Source of the DNA: Fundidesulfovibrio terrae
GTDB taxonomy: Bacteria > Desulfobacterota > Desulfovibrionia > Desulfovibrionales > Desulfovibrionaceae
Reading direction: 5' to 3'
Length of the DNA: 64,000 nt
Assembly: GCF_022808915.1 (NCBI RefSeq)
Contig: NZ_JAKZFS010000004.1
Coordinates: 1 to 64,000, forward strand
Positions 1 to 8,495 of this stretch are shown piece after piece. Made by a program: the position numbers and the translations under genes. Below the pieces are notes generated by a model that ran no database searches, was not told where the DNA came from, and was given only the letters and a program-made list of their open reading frames with translations. Every line of letters begins with the position of its first letter. The stretch's first letter is position 1.

Positions 1-92
1 CCGTGTCGCTTGGCCACCTGCGCTACCGGATCACGATCGGCTTCCCGCAGGATGTTCACCATCTGCTCTTCTGAAAAACGTGTCTTCCGCAT
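1..92 (-). CDS. IS3-family transposase OrfA, N-terminal part only (runs off the left edge)
   Basis: Reading leftward from an ATG at 92-90, about 30 codons are open to the window edge, beginning MRKTRFSEEQ and continuing with a helix rich in acidic and basic residues. This opening is typical of the helix-turn-helix OrfA of IS3-family elements, which binds the terminal repeats. A GAGGGAG ribosome-binding site lies just upstream of the ATG. It belongs to a different element from the one at about 136-1238, because its N-terminus differs from that OrfA. Only the start is visible, so it is not known whether it is intact. Confidence 0.6.
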   Translation of the reverse strand, partial: MRKTRFSEEQMVNILREADRDPVAQVAKRH

Positions 93-158
93 GGCTCCCT
101 CTTCGTCGTCGGGAGCCACCCTCTCAAATTTCAGCTGGTCCGAAAAATACCGAGCAGG

Positions 159-909
159 TCACTCAAGCGCACGTCGCGCCTGGCTGCCGGTTTCAAGCTC
201 TCTCAGGTAGAGGCATTCCCATTTCACCGAGCGCCACAAGCGTTCGATGAAGACATTGTCCATCCAGCGCCCTTTGCCGTCCATGGAAATGGCCACTCCG
301 GCGTTTTGAGGGCCTGAGTGAATTCCTGGCTGGTAAACTGCGCCCCCTGGTCGGTGTTGAAGATCTCCGGACCCCGTATCGATTCAAGGCCTCTTCCAAG
401 GCCGCAACACAGAAGTCCGCGTCCATGGTGTTGGACTGCCGCCAGGACAGCACCTCTCGACTGTGCCAGTCCATGATCGCCACCAGGTACAAGAATCCCC
501 GCTTCATCGGCAGATACGTGATGTCCGCACACCACACGCGATTGGGTCGATCAATCCGCAGCCCTCGCAAGAGATATGGGTAGACCCAGTGTTCGGGGTG
601 CGGGGCGCTGGTCCTGGGCTTCTGGTAAATCGCCGTCAGGCCCATCTTGCGCATCAAACGTCGAACTCGGCCACGCCCCACCTGGATGCCCTGATTCCTG
701 AAATGGAGCCGCATCTGCCGCGAGCCGTAAAAGGGCGTCTCCAGAAACTGGGCATCAATGAGACGCATCAGCCCCAGATTCATGGCGGTCTCTCCCTTGG
801 GGCGATGATACCATGTCGACCGGGGCAAACCGAGCATCCGACATTGCCGGGAAATACTGAGCCTTGGATGACCTGTTTCGACCATCCCACGCCTTCGCTC
901 CCGACTCAC
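159..909 (-). pseudogene. IS3-family transposase OrfB (DDE integrase), two frameshifts
   Basis: The catalytic rve-type DDE transposase of the element. The N-terminal HTH_21 region ('FYGSRQMRLHF') and first catalytic Asp (in 'WCADITYLP') are in the first frame. After 'ALNRYG' the frame changes near 372-378, giving '[17 protein letters not shown]' with the second Asp. A second change in an A-run near 304-307 leads to '[17 protein letters not shown]' with the catalytic Glu, ending at the stop at 159-161. Both changes look like a missing base in a G or A homopolymer. The GTG start overlaps the OrfA stop. Non-functional as read, unless the indels are sequencing errors. Confidence 0.8.
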
Positions 910-1190
910 CGTCGAGCGAAGGCTCTCTCCAAAAAATCCTTTTCCACGGTCAGCTGGCCGATCTTCGCGTGCAAATCGCGAATCTCGGCATCACCATCCT
1001 TCTTCACGGCAGCGGCCTTTCCGGAGAATGTCGACACCATGCCGTCCTTGGCCTGGCGCTTCCAGGAGGCGATCATCGTGGGATGCACGTCGTACTTGCT
1101 CGCCAGTTCAGACAAGGTCAATTCGCCGATCAAAGCCTCCAGAGCCACCTTGGCTTTGAACTCCGCAGAAAACTTCCTTCGCTTGGACAT
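906..1190 (-). CDS. IS3-family transposase OrfA (helix-turn-helix)
   Basis: 94 residues beginning MSKRRKFSAEFKAKVALEAL, the standard opening of the HTH_Tnp_1 domain of IS3-family OrfA proteins, followed by a HTH ('LSELASKYDVHPTMIASWKR') and a C-terminal helical segment ('IRDLHAKIGQLTVEKDFLE') that resembles the leucine-zipper-like dimerisation helix. It binds the IS ends and is normally joined to OrfB by programmed frameshifting. Its stop codon overlaps the GTG of OrfB. This ORF itself looks intact. Confidence 0.85.
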   Translation of the reverse strand: MSKRRKFSAEFKAKVALEALIGELTLSELASKYDVHPTMIASWKRQAKDGMVSTFSGKAAAVKKDGDAEIRDLHAKIGQLTVEKDFLERAFARR

Positions 1191-1255
1191 CGTAGACCGT
1201 CCTCCTCGCTTGAGGACTCCAGCTTAGCGAACTGTCCAATTTTCCGCATCCACCT

Positions 1256-1987
1256 CAGGACTCCGATGACGGCTTGGTGATTGAAACGCTTGTCAGCCTG
1301 GCCGAGAAGTTCCCGCGATATGTTTTCGGCAAGCTGTTCGCCCTGATGCGAAGGCAGCAGCCGACTTGGAACCTCAAGCGGGTGTATCGGGTGTATTGCG
1401 CCTTGAAACTGAACCTGCGCCGCAAGGGAAAGAAGCGGTTGCCGTCGAGGCTCCCTGAGAAACTCGTTGTGCCCGCTGCCGCCAACGTGTGCTGGTCCGT
1501 GGATTTCATGAGCGACGTGCTGATGAACGGACAACGCTGCTTTCGCACATTCAACGTGCTCGACGATTTCAACCGTGAGGTGCTGGCCATCGAAGTGGAC
1601 ACGACTCTGCTCGCCGCCAGGGTCGTCCGCGTGCTGGACCGGGTGGTGGCCTGGAGAGGATGCCCTGAGAAGCTTCGCATGGACAACGGCCCGGAATTCG
1701 TGTCCGTGGCGCTGGCGGATTGGGCCGAGAAGCACGGCGTGAAATTGGAGTTCATCCAGCCAGGCAAGCCCACACAGAACTCGTATGTCGAGAGGTTCAA
1801 CCGCACCTTCCGCCACGAGGCGTAGGATTTCTATGTTTTCAGCCGGTTAAGCGAAGTCAGGGAAATCGTGGAAGACTGGTTGAAGCAGTACAATGAGCAG
1901 AGGCCCCATGAGTCGCTCGGAGATCTCACCCCCTCCGAGTACCTCGCCATTAACTCACCCGAGGTCTCAACTTTCGACTGGCACTAA
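1256..1987 (+). pseudogene. IS3-family transposase OrfB fragment with internal stop
   Basis: The C-terminal two thirds of a second, different IS3-family OrfB, on the plus strand. The frame holds 'LVSLAEKFPRYVFGKLFALM', the first DDE Asp in 'CWSVDFMSDVL', the second in 'LRMDNGPEF' and the Glu in 'YVERFNRTFR'. A TAG at 1823-1825 interrupts it, but the same frame then continues with the expected C-terminus ('VREIVEDWLKQYNEQRPHES', 'LTPSEYLA') to TAA at 1985-1987. The N-terminus and the partner OrfA are missing; the truncation point abuts the right end of the neighbouring IS. Inactive remnant. Confidence 0.8.
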
Positions 1988-2226
1988 CGATGGGAGGTTT
2001 ACACTCCAACTTCAGGGGCTTTTCCTTTTGTCCGAGTCTGAGCAAGATGTTCTGCCAAAGACGCCATCCAGGGGCGCCGTGGTGCCGCGCAGGTCGAACA
2101 GGGCTTCATGGAGCGGCTTGGCCATCAGGAGCCAGTCCGGTTCGGGGTAGACGTGATTTTGCCCCGCATTTTTGAGTGGGCCGCTCGCACGAGCGGCCCG
2201 CAATTGTTTAAGTCCAGACCGGCAGG
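1988..2226. other. Non-coding stretch between IS remnants and the DUF1254 gene
   Basis: No convincing gene. A minus-strand open stretch (about 2012-2203) encodes 'PDWLLMAKPLHEALFDLRG', which looks protein-like, but it has no clear start, ribosome-binding site or recognisable family and may be another decayed fragment. The only structured element is the hairpin at 2178-2199. Confidence 0.4.
2178..2199. terminator. GC-rich hairpin, possible terminator of the minus-strand DUF1254 gene
   Basis: Perfect inverted repeat GGGCCGCTC / GAGCGGCCC (9 bp arms) with a GCAC loop, about 27 bp past the stop codon of the minus-strand gene at 2227-3768. On the minus strand it is followed by ACTCAAAAATG rather than a T-run, so Rho-independent termination would be weak in that direction. 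On the plus strand CAATTGTTTAAG follows, a partial T-tract. Confidence 0.5.
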
Positions 2227-3768
2227 CTAACGTACCTCCTCAATCTCTCCCGGCCGCCAGGTCTTGCTGAACCAGGGCTCCAGCGGGCTGTAGAGTCGCA
2301 GTATCGTGTTCCAGCCTTTGCCGGGAACGGTCTGCACCCAGTTCTTCTCCTTGCCGGAGGGCGGCTTGGGCCCAAAGTACACGTCGACGGAACCGTCGGG
2401 GTTCACAAGCAGCCCCTTGGTCTGGCTGCCCACGCTGGGGAAGCGCTGATCCGTCTGGATCATGGAGCGGGTCTGGTTGCTGTAGAGAACCACGGACCAG
2501 AACTCCTGCACCGGAATATTCGGCGGCAGGTGCAGCGTGTAGTTCTTGGCCCCGTCGAGCAGGTTGCCCTTGGAGTCGCGCGCGGTCCAGGCGTACTGCG
2601 ATCCCTTGCCGACCATCTTCTCCTCCATGGCGGGCGTGACCCCGGTGGCCATGAAGTAATAGAAGCTGTAGGCGTCGAGGTTCAGCACGCCGGGTTGCAA
2701 CTGGAACTTGTAGCCGCCCATGAACGGGAGCTGCCAGTTGCTGTCGGGGTAATAATAGTCGTCCTTGTCGCGCATGTGGAACGCGGTCGCGCGCGCGGTC
2801 GCGTCACCCACCGCTGCGGCTTCGGCCAGGATCTTTTTCATGCGCTCGTCCGGAGCGAAGGGTTTGCCCTTCTGGATGCCGATCGAGGCGTAATAACCCA
2901 GGCGGATCTGGTCCAGGGACTCGCTCGGTTCCTCCTGCACGGCCTGGTTGAGCAACTCCCAGAACGAGTAATCGGCGGGCGCCACCGTATTGAAGGGCTT
3001 CTCGGACAGATTGACGTAGTTCAAAGCGGGCGCAGGCTTATTGGCGGCGCTCAACGGATAGATCTTGGTAAACTTCTTGACTAATTCGATCCCTGGATTG
3101 GGGTCGCCGTTCACGAGAAAACTTCGCCAGGGAGCCCAAATGCTGAAGGTGGGCGACTGAACGACGTAGTAGCCCTTCGGCACCGCGCCCTTATAGCCGG
3201 GCGGGAGGATCAGGTACTTCCCGCCACGCCCTTTGTCCGGTCCGGTAATGCCGAGATCGACGACCCAGCGGAACCATATATCGTTGATCGCGCCGAGCAC
3301 CTTGGGCGGCACCTCCAAAACCAGCGGGCCATTGCGGAGATCAAGCCAGGCCCAACTGTAGACCGTGTTGTCGTTCGCCGTGAGGAATATCGAACGCGAG
3401 TCCACAAGCTGCTCGAAGAGAGGGATGGTCTGGTTGACCGGACCCAGCGTAAGGACGGCTTTCCGGTTGGCCACCTGGCTGACCGCCGGGAGTGCGAACA
3501 AATAGGCCTGCACGGCGCGCTGGAAGTCGAGGTTGTCGAAGAGCTTCCCGGCGGAGGCCTTGTCCGGGAAGCCGTCGAAGAAGTTCAGCGTGCCCAGCCG
3601 CGTCTCGACCTTGTCGGGCGAGACCACGCCTGGCGGCATCGGCGTGGAGTACTTGTATTGGGAGTCCGCCGGCGGACCGTTGAGAGCTTGCGCGCTGCTT
3701 GCGCCAGGCATGCTCGCGAGCATGGCGGCCAAAGCTATGCAAAAGAAGAGTAGGCAAGGTGGTTTCAT
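2227..3768 (-). CDS. Exported DUF1254/DUF1214 domain protein
   Basis: 513 residues with a clear signal peptide (residues 1-26, cleavage near 'GASSAQA'). An N-terminal DUF1254 region (about 60-190, containing 'YSWAWLDLRNGPLVLEVPP') and a C-terminal DUF1214 region (about 380-495, containing 'WSVVLYSNQTRSMIQ' and 'NPDGSVDVYFGPKPP') define the family. Such proteins are predicted to be periplasmic; no enzymatic activity is established. The ATG at 3768 has a GGAG ribosome-binding site. It stands alone on the minus strand, upstream of the hairpin at 2178-2199, and is separated by about 130 bp from the cytochrome gene. Confidence 0.85.
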   Translation of the reverse strand: MKPPCLLFFCIALAAMLASMPGASSAQALNGPPADSQYKYSTPMPPGVVSPDKVETRLGTLNFFDGFPDKASAGKLFDNLDFQRAVQAYLFALPAVSQVANRKAVLTLGPVNQTIPLFEQLVDSRSIFLTANDNTVYSWAWLDLRNGPLVLEVPPKVLGAINDIWFRWVVDLGITGPDKGRGGKYLILPPGYKGAVPKGYYVVQSPTFSIWAPWRSFLVNGDPNPGIELVKKFTKIYPLSAANKPAPALNYVNLSEKPFNTVAPADYSFWELLNQAVQEEPSESLDQIRLGYYASIGIQKGKPFAPDERMKKILAEAAAVGDATARATAFHMRDKDDYYYPDSNWQLPFMGGYKFQLQPGVLNLDAYSFYYFMATGVTPAMEEKMVGKGSQYAWTARDSKGNLLDGAKNYTLHLPPNIPVQEFWSVVLYSNQTRSMIQTDQRFPSVGSQTKGLLVNPDGSVDVYFGPKPPSGKEKNWVQTVPGKGWNTILRLYSPLEPWFSKTWRPGEIEEVR

Positions 3769-3900
3769 TGTTCTCCGCCTGATTTTGTTTGTTGACGAAA
3801 AGTATTACGCCTCCCATTTCCCGGCTCGGCTCCACCACACCCGGCGCACTGCCGCCAGGGCCGTCGCGATTCCTTCGGAAGCCGCAGAGTGTCCTCGCGT

Positions 3901-6171
3901 CTACTTCGAGGGTATCCTCTTCTGGATCACGCCGAGCAAGTCGGCGGCGTCCCGATATCCCGGGAATCGATCCACGACTTGCCGCAGGACCTGGGCCGCG
4001 CTGTTCCAGTCTCCCGACCGGTCCAGGAAGAACGCGTACGTATAGGCGTACTTCGGGATGTCCGGGCGGAGCTCGGCGGCCTTGCGGGAATAGGCGAGGG
4101 CCTCGCCCAGGCGGTTCCCCGCCAGGAGTATTCCCAGGTTGAAGGCGGCTTCGGCCATATCCGGGTTATGCTGCAGAGCCGTCCGGAGATGCCGCTCCGC
4201 GGCGGCAGAGTCCTTTTGTTCGGCCTTGAGAAGCCCCAGGTTGAAGTTGGCGGGAGCATCGTTCGGGTCGAGCCGCAAGGCTGCCTGGAGGGCTTTCTCG
4301 GCCTTGGAGGCATCGCCCTGCCTGGAATAGGCGATGGAGGCGTTCACCAGGGGAGGGATGCTCGCGGGGTCGAAGCGGGAGGCGGCTTCGAAACTCGCTG
4401 CGGCCTGTTTGAGGTCGCCCTGGCCGAGATAATAGTTCCCCATGTTGTATTGCGAGGTCCACAGGTCGGGCCGGGCCGTCAAGGAGGCCAGGTACTCGCC
4501 GGTAGCCTTGTCCACCGCCGGATGGTCCGCCGGGGCGATGGCCTTGCGGGGAACGCCCGAGAGTGCCGCCGCAGCCCGGACGCGCACCAGCCGAAAATCG
4601 TCCGAGGCCGAGCGGATCAGGGCGTCCAGCGCCTGCCTGGACGGCACATCGGACAGGGCTTCGGCCGCGGCCGCGCGCACCAGGGGCGAGGACGACTTGG
4701 TCGCCTGGGCAATGGCATCCCATTTGCGCTGGTCCGGACAGCTGCGCAGCAGCCGGACCAGGGACGCCGCGTAGATTTCGTCGGGGTTCTCCATGCCGAT
4801 GTACTCCAGCATGGCCTGCAGGCTGGTCCAGTCCCTGCGCCGGGCTGCGTCCACGAGTCCGGCCAGGGCGAGGACCGGAGCCTGGTGATCGCGCGCGTGC
4901 CAGCTCCGGACGGCCTTGTCCGCCCAGTCCGCGTCCTTGTCCGCGTGGCAGATGTTGCAGGCGTTGGGAGACTTGAAGGCCATGGTGGCGGCCGGGGTGG
5001 GCGGCAGCATGGAGTGGTCGCTGCGGCGCATGCGGGCGAACTCGGTCATGGGCATGTGGCAGGAGACGCACCTGTTGCCCGCGCTTCCCGCCGGATGGCG
5101 CGTGTGGGCCGGGGCGTCGGCCACGCGCAGCGCGTGGCAGGGCAGGCAGGCGTCGTTGGCCTTGGCCTCGTCCTTGAATTTGTATCGTCCGCTGGAGGTG
5201 TGGCAGTGCATGCACTCGAGCTTGCCGGACCTGGCGCACGGGCTTCTGGACCACGAGGTGAAGGTGTAGTTTTCCCCGAGATCGCGGCCGTCCGGGTAGA
5301 AGTCCGGGCTCTCGTAGCCGATGAGGTCGTAGTGGTCGAAATAGCGGTCCCCGGGCGTGAATCCGGTGGTCAGCGGCACGGTCTTGGCGTGGCAGGTGGC
5401 GCACAGGGCGTTTTTCTGCTCGTTGGTGAAGTCCTGGCCGCCCCGGATGATCTTCAAGTCCTTGGGCGGTTTCCCCTTGGGGGCCGCCTCGCACGCCCGG
5501 ACGTGCTCCAGGCCGGGGCCGTGGCAGGTCTCGCAGTTGATGCCGGGCTCGACCCAGGTGGTGCGGTAGGTGTCGGACTTGGGGTCGTAATTGGTCGAAA
5601 GCTGGCTCACATGGCAGCCATAGCAGCCGGTGTTGAAAGTGTAGGGCCAGTCCTTCCAGCCGATGGCGGGGCTCGTCTCGTTGGGGAAGTGGCGCACGCC
5701 GCTTGCGGCCATGTCGAACCATTCCCTCTTGCGTACGTCATAGGCCACCGGGAGGGTCTGGAGGCGCCCCTTGTCCATGGGGGTGAGGAAGTAAAAGACG
5801 TTCTTTCCGCCGAGAACGTGGGTGATGCGGTATTGTTTCTCGTCCTTGCCGGTGGCTTCCTTCACCCACCCCTGGCCTGCGCCGGTTTCGGCGCGGAAGC
5901 GCGACTGGCCGATGACGATGTCGGCTTCCTGGGGCGTCAGGTCGGCCTTGGCGAACGAGTCCGAGTAGGGGCGCATGGCCAGGCCGTGGAAAGAGGTGGA
6001 CCAGAGCCCGTGGAACTTCTTGTGGCAGCTGTGGCAGCCGGAGGAGCCCGTGATCTCACGCGTGGCGGACGGGGCGGAGCCTGTTTTCGCGGAGGCGGCA
6101 ATCGTGGGGCCGGCAAGCACCCACAGGACCGAGACGACGGTGAGGCAGGCCAGGTACGTCGATCGTTTCAT
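3901..6171 (-). CDS. Octahaem cytochrome c fused to HEAT and TPR repeats
   Basis: 756 residues from the ATG at 6171, preceded by GGAAGG; a longer in-frame start at 6198 would put the signal peptide inside the protein. A signal peptide (1-26) is followed by eight CxxCH haem-binding motifs between residues 46 and 409: CHSCH, CYGCH, CETCH, CATCH, CMHCH, CLPCH, CVSCH and CNICH. The spacing resembles the cytochrome c554/multihaem superfamily. A region of short helical repeats ('LVRAAAAEALSDVPSR') resembles HEAT repeats, and the last 180 residues are TPRs ('ANFNLGLLKAEQKDSAAAER'). Likely periplasmic electron carrier or redox enzyme with a protein-docking tail. It probably forms an operon with the barrel protein at 6218-7165, which is transcribed first. 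Confidence 0.85.
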   Translation of the reverse strand: MKRSTYLACLTVVSVLWVLAGPTIAASAKTGSAPSATREITGSSGCHSCHKKFHGLWSTSFHGLAMRPYSDSFAKADLTPQEADIVIGQSRFRAETGAGQGWVKEATGKDEKQYRITHVLGGKNVFYFLTPMDKGRLQTLPVAYDVRKREWFDMAASGVRHFPNETSPAIGWKDWPYTFNTGCYGCHVSQLSTNYDPKSDTYRTTWVEPGINCETCHGPGLEHVRACEAAPKGKPPKDLKIIRGGQDFTNEQKNALCATCHAKTVPLTTGFTPGDRYFDHYDLIGYESPDFYPDGRDLGENYTFTSWSRSPCARSGKLECMHCHTSSGRYKFKDEAKANDACLPCHALRVADAPAHTRHPAGSAGNRCVSCHMPMTEFARMRRSDHSMLPPTPAATMAFKSPNACNICHADKDADWADKAVRSWHARDHQAPVLALAGLVDAARRRDWTSLQAMLEYIGMENPDEIYAASLVRLLRSCPDQRKWDAIAQATKSSSPLVRAAAAEALSDVPSRQALDALIRSASDDFRLVRVRAAAALSGVPRKAIAPADHPAVDKATGEYLASLTARPDLWTSQYNMGNYYLGQGDLKQAAASFEAASRFDPASIPPLVNASIAYSRQGDASKAEKALQAALRLDPNDAPANFNLGLLKAEQKDSAAAERHLRTALQHNPDMAEAAFNLGILLAGNRLGEALAYSRKAAELRPDIPKYAYTYAFFLDRSGDWNSAAQVLRQVVDRFPGYRDAADLLGVIQKRIPSK

Positions 6172-6217
6172 GGATCCTTCCGTGTTGGAGGAAAACATGC
6201 ATATACGTCGCGCTTCG

Positions 6218-7165
6218 TCACTTCGGGAAGAGCAGCTGCAGTTGGAATCGCAGTTGCCAATCCGCTGCTTCCCTGGGGCGGGCCACGTTGTAGTACGCCG
6301 TGAGCTGCGTGTTCACGGGCAGCTTTCCGGCGTGGAAGAGCTTGCCCAGCCCCCCGCCCAGCGGGAGCACCCAGACGTCCTGCGCCTTGGAGGCGTTCCA
6401 GTTGGCGGTAATGAGCGGAGAGGAGCAGAGATACCAGCCGTCCTTGAAATTGTAATTGAAGAAGGGTTGCAGGGTCATCTGGCTCACGTTCTTCCTGTCC
6501 GGGTCCCCGGCGACGGACCAGACATTGTTGAACAGCGCCCCGGCCACGACCTTCTTGCCCGAGTACAAGGCCACGGCTGCCGGGCCGAGGCTCCATTTGC
6601 CCGTACCCAGCAGCCTGGGGTCGGTGGCCGAGGGCAGCACCACCGCCGGTCCCACGCCCCAGAGGAATCCTTCGGACTTGGCCGGCGAGAAAAAGGCCGT
6701 GAAAGTGATGTCGCCCAGGCCGAATTCGTCGCCGGCCGGGGGAGTGGACCTGAAGAGCGCGTGCCCCGGGTTGATTCCCAGGGCCTCCAGCCTGCGCGGC
6801 GAGATGCGCTGCGTTTTCCCGTTGTACAGCTTGGGCATGTAGATGAACGGGGCGATGGTGCGGGTGATCAGGTTCCAGTCGTCGGTGATCGAGAAGGGAA
6901 TGACCGGTTGGAGGTTCAGGACGTACTGGGTTTGCCGCAACGGGCCGGTGTTGAAGTTGAAATTGTTCTGAAACGGCACGCTGATCAGCTTGGCCACAGG
7001 ATTCTGCGCCTCCTTGGCCAACTTTTCGGTCTCGCCCGCGACGTTGGGTTTCAGGGTGGGTGCGGCCGGATTTTCCCCCTTCTCTGCGGCCTGGAGCGTG
7101 GCCGACAGGCCGAGCACCATCACGAACACAACGGATATCAGCATGATCCAAGGATTTCGTGACAT
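6218..7165 (-). CDS. Outer-membrane barrel-like protein ('neuromedin U'-annotated family)
   Basis: 315 residues with a signal peptide (1-27, cleaved near 'LQAAEK'). The rest is rich in alternating hydrophobic/polar strands with aromatic girdles ('YVLNLQPVIPFSITDDWNLI', 'LQPFFNYNFKDGWYL') and ends in 'LRFQLQLLFPK', consistent with a C-terminal beta-strand. This pattern matches small transporter-like outer-membrane proteins that databases often label neuromedin U; true function unknown. It is 46 bp upstream of the octahaem cytochrome on the same strand, so the two may act together at the cell envelope. Confidence 0.65.
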   Translation of the reverse strand: MSRNPWIMLISVVFVMVLGLSATLQAAEKGENPAAPTLKPNVAGETEKLAKEAQNPVAKLISVPFQNNFNFNTGPLRQTQYVLNLQPVIPFSITDDWNLITRTIAPFIYMPKLYNGKTQRISPRRLEALGINPGHALFRSTPPAGDEFGLGDITFTAFFSPAKSEGFLWGVGPAVVLPSATDPRLLGTGKWSLGPAAVALYSGKKVVAGALFNNVWSVAGDPDRKNVSQMTLQPFFNYNFKDGWYLCSSPLITANWNASKAQDVWVLPLGGGLGKLFHAGKLPVNTQLTAYYNVARPREAADWQLRFQLQLLFPK

Positions 7166-7501
7166 GAACCACCCGCTCTAATGTTGAACTTTAAGATGCA
7201 ACTTGGTGCGTGCCATGCCTCTGCGCAATCAGTATGCAGTCACTTGCCGTATTTCCTGTGGCAGTATTGTTCGCAAAGATCAGCCGCTCCACCAATGGTT
7301 GCACAGCAACCTCGTGGTTCGTGTTGGCTGTATTCCTGCAGCTGCAAACTGTTACATGCCTTGGTGCTTCGGTCGCATTGGCGTATTTACCCGTCAAAGT
7401 GCTCTGGATATCGCTGCAAATGCTCTGGTCATTGCCGCAGTTGCGCCGCCCGCTCACAGGGGGAGCATCACGTCGCACCCAGCAGCAAGGATCAACCCGG
7501 T
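7166..7501. other. Intergenic region of about 335 bp, no gene recognised
   Basis: Lies between the start of the barrel gene at 6218-7165 and the end of the outer-membrane protein gene at 7502-8299. Its base composition is more AT-rich than the surroundings. Open frames on either strand have no ribosome-binding site and no recognisable family. It should contain the promoter for the minus-strand barrel/cytochrome pair, but I see no clear -35/-10 match. Confidence 0.4.
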
Positions 7502-8299
7502 TCAGAACGTGAACGCCACACCGAGGATCGGCCCGTTCAGCGTGGCGTCGAACTTGAAGTAGTCCCTGCCGCTCCCCTCCGAATGGTTCACGCCCACGGC
7601 CCGGTATCCCAGAAGGGCGGTGCCGTGCTCCCAGAACGAGTAGCCCAGCATGGCCATGGCGTCCCAGGTGATGGCGGAGCTTATGCCGAAACCGCCGACG
7701 CCGCCGCGTACGTCGAAGGTCCACTTGTCGGTCATGTGAAACAGCACCCGCGCGCCGACGGTGGGGTCCACCCACCCTTTCTGCTTGAACTCGGAGCGGC
7801 TGTTCAGGAAGGATTCGGTCTTGATTTTCACGCCAAGGTTCCAGATGCGCGCCCCGGCCAGCAGGTCGAGGCTGGTGGGGCAACCGCCGTCCTTGCCGAG
7901 GGAGGCGGTTCCGACCCGGTAGAACGCCGCGACGTCCGAAAGGAACAGTCCCATCTGCCCGTCGAGGGACGTCTTCTTGCCCGACGCCTGGTCGCCCAGC
8001 AGGGCGTAGTTGATTTCGCCCAGGATGCCGAAGGTGTCCCGGTAGACCATGTCCGCGTGGAGCATGGCGCCTATATTCAGGTATTTCGACAGGTCGGCGA
8101 AGCTTGCGTCGACGTGCACCTGCGCGCCGCGAACGCCCACGGTGCCGGACATGCCGATCAGCCAGGCGTAGGGAGCCAGCGTGAACTTGAAGTCCCCTTC
8201 GGAGGATGCGGTCTGGGCGGACGCCGGGCCTGCCATAAGCAGAACGAACAGGGTTAATGCGGCGGTGGATGCCGTGAGCGTATGAAACAGCGACCTCAT
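7502..8299 (-). CDS. Predicted outer-membrane beta-barrel protein
   Basis: 265 residues from the ATG at 8299, chosen because it places a signal peptide ('TLFVLLMAGPASAQ') at the N-terminus; an upstream in-frame start at 8374 would add 25 residues of unlikely sequence. The mature part starts 'EGDFKFTLAPYAWLIGMSGT', typical of OmpA/OmpW-like eight-strand barrels, has many Gly/aromatic strands, and ends in 'GPILGVAFTF' with a terminal Phe, the signature recognised by the BAM complex. Function unknown. It is transcribed after the sulfatase gene on the same strand, about 200 bp away. Confidence 0.7.
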   Translation of the reverse strand: MRSLFHTLTASTAALTLFVLLMAGPASAQTASSEGDFKFTLAPYAWLIGMSGTVGVRGAQVHVDASFADLSKYLNIGAMLHADMVYRDTFGILGEINYALLGDQASGKKTSLDGQMGLFLSDVAAFYRVGTASLGKDGGCPTSLDLLAGARIWNLGVKIKTESFLNSRSEFKQKGWVDPTVGARVLFHMTDKWTFDVRGGVGGFGISSAITWDAMAMLGYSFWEHGTALLGYRAVGVNHSEGSGRDYFKFDATLNGPILGVAFTF

Positions 8300-8495
8300 C
8301 GAAAACCATACGCCGCATTTGCGGATTGATGCGCAGGACATCGAGAGCAGGCCCTGTGCGGGAGGAGTCCTCATGGTTTGCCTCGCGGATTGCAGTGTGG
8401 CTGTTGAACGGCTTTAGGGCCGGGGTATGCGAAACGCCGATAGGGGCCGCGCCCCGGCCGGTCCCCGTGGGAGCCGGCCGGAAGCGTGGGGCATC

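Larger units (their letters stand above)
136..1238 (-). mobile_element. IS3-family insertion sequence, degenerate
   Basis: A compact element of about 1.1 kb carrying an OrfA (906-1190) and a frameshifted OrfB (159-909) that overlap by GTGA, the usual two-ORF layout of the IS3 family. The ends are a tentative assignment: the left end reads TGGTCCGAAAAATACCGAGC and the right end, read inward, TGGACAGTTCGCTAAGCTGG. They share the TGG start and a weakly similar interior. I could not find a clear target-site duplication, so the exact borders are uncertain. OrfB is broken twice, so the copy is probably inactive. Confidence 0.55.

Noticed and set aside
2012-2203. Short minus-strand open frame next to the IS remnants
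   Set aside because: Partly protein-like sequence, but no start signal, no homology that I recognise, and it runs into the hairpin at 2178-2199.
3889-6303. Long plus-strand open frame opposite the octahaem cytochrome
   Set aside because: Shadow of the cytochrome gene; the eight CxxCH motifs are on the minus strand.
7191-8318. Minus-strand frame extending across 7191-7501 and the outer-membrane gene
   Set aside because: It lacks a signal peptide and family features; the overlapping frame at 7502-8299 has both a signal peptide and a terminal Phe.
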